Of a DNA stretch of 64,000 nucleotides, positions 62,301 through 64,000 are shown piece after piece (within the stretch, counting starts at the first letter, position 1; every line of letters starts with the position of its first letter). The translations under genes were made by a program, and so were the position numbers. The notes under the pieces are model-generated. The model was not told the origin of the DNA and searched no databases. It was given only the letters and a program-made list of their open reading frames with translations. The DNA lies in NCBI GenBank assembly GCA_005406025.1, contig BGZK01001457.1:85487-149486 (forward strand), written 5' to 3'. This DNA comes from Eumeta japonica. Lineage: Eukaryota > Arthropoda > Insecta > Lepidoptera > Psychidae.

Positions 62301-63629
62301 AACCTATCGACTCGGTACAGAAATTTACTTTGCAACACCAATATTTTGATATTAATTATTAATGTTTAAGAAATGCATGCTTTCATATTAGTTCTTATAT
62401 ACCAAATAGCTATTTTATAGTATAAAATAGTACTAGTACAAAATTTTGGACAATATCCATAAAAATAAGTACAGATGTAAACTTATGTCAATTACATCAG
62501 TGATATATTGAATGTAAATTAATGTCTAAACTAATATAAAAAGCAAGACTGCTCTTACCTGCTGTAGTCACATATATTAATAGAGGTTCTATATAAAATT
62601 TTATTTCCATCAATGGAGCTGGTTATAGAATACATGGATTTTATGAAAACAATAAATTATACTCATTTAAACCACAAGGTATTACATAAAACATAATTAA
62701 ATGAAAATGCAAGAAGTAAATTAAATAAAGAACCAAGCATTAATAACAAATAATTGGAATATATAGTTCATAAAAAGGTAAGTTAGAAGAAAAAGACATG
62801 TTAGAGAAATAAAATTGCTCACTAATTAATAATATTTATTAAAATAATAATAATGGAGGTGTAAGTGTAATAAGCAGTTTTATTTTATTAGATAGTAATT
62901 GGACAAAAGGACATGTTTGTGAACAAACTGGAAGGCCACTGACACATGATAATAATAAAAGAGGTATAATCAACAACATTTTAAAAGTGGTAAGTAAGCA
63001 AAATTTTAACTGTTATAATATAAATTATTGTCATGTAGTTTCTTGTACCAATATTTTTTATTTATTTTTGATTAAATAAATAGAATATCAGTTTTAACTT
63101 CACTTTTATTGTGGGAGTTAACATTCTAGAGTTTTCTTTTATTATGATAAATATGCTAATTCTAAATCTTATTTTGCATGTATAACAATATTATAAATTC
63201 CATTTTACATGACACTCCAAGCAGTTAAAATATAAAAAATGAAAATGGTATGTACGTGTATGTAGAAATATTGATACTCTGTGAATACCAAAACAAAAAT
63301 TTAATTTCATTACATTACATATATTGACATTATCCTACAAAGAGCTTTAAAAATTTCATAATCTATGGAAGTAAAAATGTCGTAAAAGATAGGTACTATT
63401 ATAGTTATTTGAGAAATGCTAATTGACTTTAAAACCAGACTATGTTATTGTTTATCAATCATTGCTAGTACACAAAATTTTCAAGCTATGTGTTCTCATA
63501 CAAAGTCTGTGTGATGTGAATAGTCCAAGAGACCTGTCTGTGGGGCTGAGGTCGAGGCTGTACCGGAGGCTGCGTCTCCGGCCACGCGCTACCGTCGACA
63601 GAATGGGCGCTCACTGTCATACCCAGCAC
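59190..63629 (-). CDS. Unrecognised gene with Glu-rich C-terminus, last five coding exons (5' partial)
   Basis: Five exons on the minus strand join in phase: 63534-63629, 62143-62256, 60016-60088, 59812-59867, 59190-59345. The product (164 residues here) reads VLGMTVSAHSVDGSAWPETQ, a Pro/Gln stretch, EPKEVTEIYLEGEIP, VLVADFDGTADKNKD, KMTLSLIQDSPRDTPERE, a Thr/Ala segment and a tail of Glu runs ending IKEIPKTK-stop. Apart from the acidic tail I see no catalytic or membrane motif. It looks largely disordered, perhaps a nuclear, cytoskeletal or scaffold protein. Earlier exons lie beyond 63,700 or off-window. Function unknown; exon structure is supported by splice sites and phase. Confidence 0.75.
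59346..59811 (-). other. Intron of Glu-rich gene
   Basis: AT-rich, about 465 bases; the GC-richer 'gtgggcgggagcagcgaccattgcg' near 59,572 is unexplained. Confidence 0.6.
59812..59867 (-). CDS. Glu-rich gene, penultimate exon
   Basis: Acceptor gattacag, donor gag|gtgggg. AA completes Glu from the previous exon; it encodes STADDFTTASAVTQPAAE. Confidence 0.75.
60016..60088 (-). CDS. Glu-rich gene, exon -3
   Basis: Acceptor gggttgcag, donor ccag|gtatag, phase 1 out. Encodes LVVSGKMTLSLIQDSPRDTP and EREP. Confidence 0.75.
60089..62142 (-). other. Intron of Glu-rich gene, 2.1 kb
   Basis: AT-rich; no repeat or exon recognised. ORF at 61,671-61,886 rejected. Confidence 0.6.
62143..62256 (-). CDS. 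Glu-rich gene, exon -4
   Basis: Acceptor ctataattag, donor tcgccg|gtgagc; 38 codons, phase 0. EPKEVTEIYLEGEIPQQARV then LVADFDGTADKNKDRHSP. The 'DFDGTADKNKD' stretch is only superficially like a Ca-binding loop or HAD DxDGT motif. Confidence 0.78.
62257..63533 (-). other. Intron of Glu-rich gene, 1.3 kb
   Basis: AT-rich, nothing recognised. Confidence 0.6.
63534..63629 (-). CDS. Glu-rich gene, exon -5
   Basis: Acceptor ttcgcgacag, donor cacagacag|gtctct; 32 codons, phase 0. VLGMTVSAHSVDGSAWPETQ then PPVQPRPQPHRQ, a proline-rich stretch. Confidence 0.7.
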
Positions 63630-64000
63630 CTGTCGCGAACATGTTATTTACCTATATTTATAGTGGACCTATGCTCATAAGTTCGCTCATGTGGATATAG
63701 AATAGATTCCTTCATCTCGTGCTGAAGTTGTCGTTCATCATGCTGTCGTTCGACCTCCCAAACTCATCTTCCATTCCGATCCTGATCTTGATGTAAATCC
63801 CGTCAAAACTATCTCACATGAACGAACGAGCAGGATAAGTAGGCATTCCATACGACAATCAGGACTATATTCAACCTTGTGTGCCAGAATCCATATGGTC
63901 ATTAAAATATGGTTGAGTCACAAATATCGAAACAATGTACAGTTCAACGCGCGAAACCTTGCCGCTGTGAAGTTCGTCAGAAAAGCGTCGCAATGGCGTA
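63630..64000. other. Window end, unresolved
   Basis: 'gatcctgatcttgatg...' near 63,778 resembles the gatc-rich part of the dispersed Lepidoptera repeat. A further upstream exon of the minus-strand gene may be here but I could not fix one. Confidence 0.4.

Noticed and set aside
1..64000. CRISPR array, bacterial operon, rRNA or prophage
   Set aside because: No regularly spaced repeats with unique spacers and no prokaryotic gene organisation; this is animal nuclear DNA.

Overview
This is an insect nuclear window, almost certainly from a moth or butterfly. The coding regions are short exons with GT-AG (once GC-AG) introns, intergenic DNA is AT-rich, and several dispersed repeats carry ends typical of Lepidoptera (a 'gcgcagctagta'-type end, a 'cggagccgcgggcgg...gctagt'-type end, a 'gcctcgg...cggtc' SINE-like unit). 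No species can be named from sequence alone.

Region 1 (1-34,075, + strand) is dominated by one large gene of the alpha-2-macroglobulin / complement C3 / CD109 family, a thioester-containing protein (TEP). Twenty-four exons from 530 to the stop at 34,075 splice in perfect phase into about 1,579 codons. Only the 5' end (signal peptide and MG1) lies outside the window. The order MG2-MG7, CUB, thioester domain (TED) with GCGEQ, CUB, receptor-binding domain (RBD) is complete. A single last exon adds an unusual acidic tail of 213 residues. The introns hold a MITE, a pogo-like element, a mariner, several Lepidoptera repeats, perfect hairpins, a long compound microsatellite and one unexplained exon-like segment near 28.15 kb.

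Region 2 (34-42.7 kb) is gene-poor. It has several dispersed repeats and a tandem satellite of about 100-bp monomers (36.8-38.2 kb) that contains a young 208-bp dimeric higher-order repeat.

Region 3 (42.7-43.6 kb, - strand) is an intronless gene for F-actin capping protein alpha. Region 4 (44.5-50.4 kb) is a nest of non-LTR retrotransposons: an RTE-like copy with an internal inversion of the twin-priming kind, abutted by a jockey-like copy whose 3' UTR occurs at both ends in opposite orientation.

Region 5 (52.0-57.8 kb, + strand) contains a candidate 43-residue membrane microprotein ORF and the two-exon gene for complex I subunit NDUFA11. A probable 3'-UTR intron of that gene carries a decayed mariner. 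Region 6 (59.2-64 kb, - strand) holds the last five coding exons of an unrecognised gene ending in a Glu-rich tail.

The genes appear functionally unrelated (extracellular immunity, actin, respiration), as is normal for an animal chromosome. No operon-like or newly recognised multi-gene system is evident. The most notable items are the TEP gene with its C3-like catalytic His, GC-AG intron and acidic tail, the two rearranged retrotransposons, the candidate microprotein, and the orphan exon-like segment.
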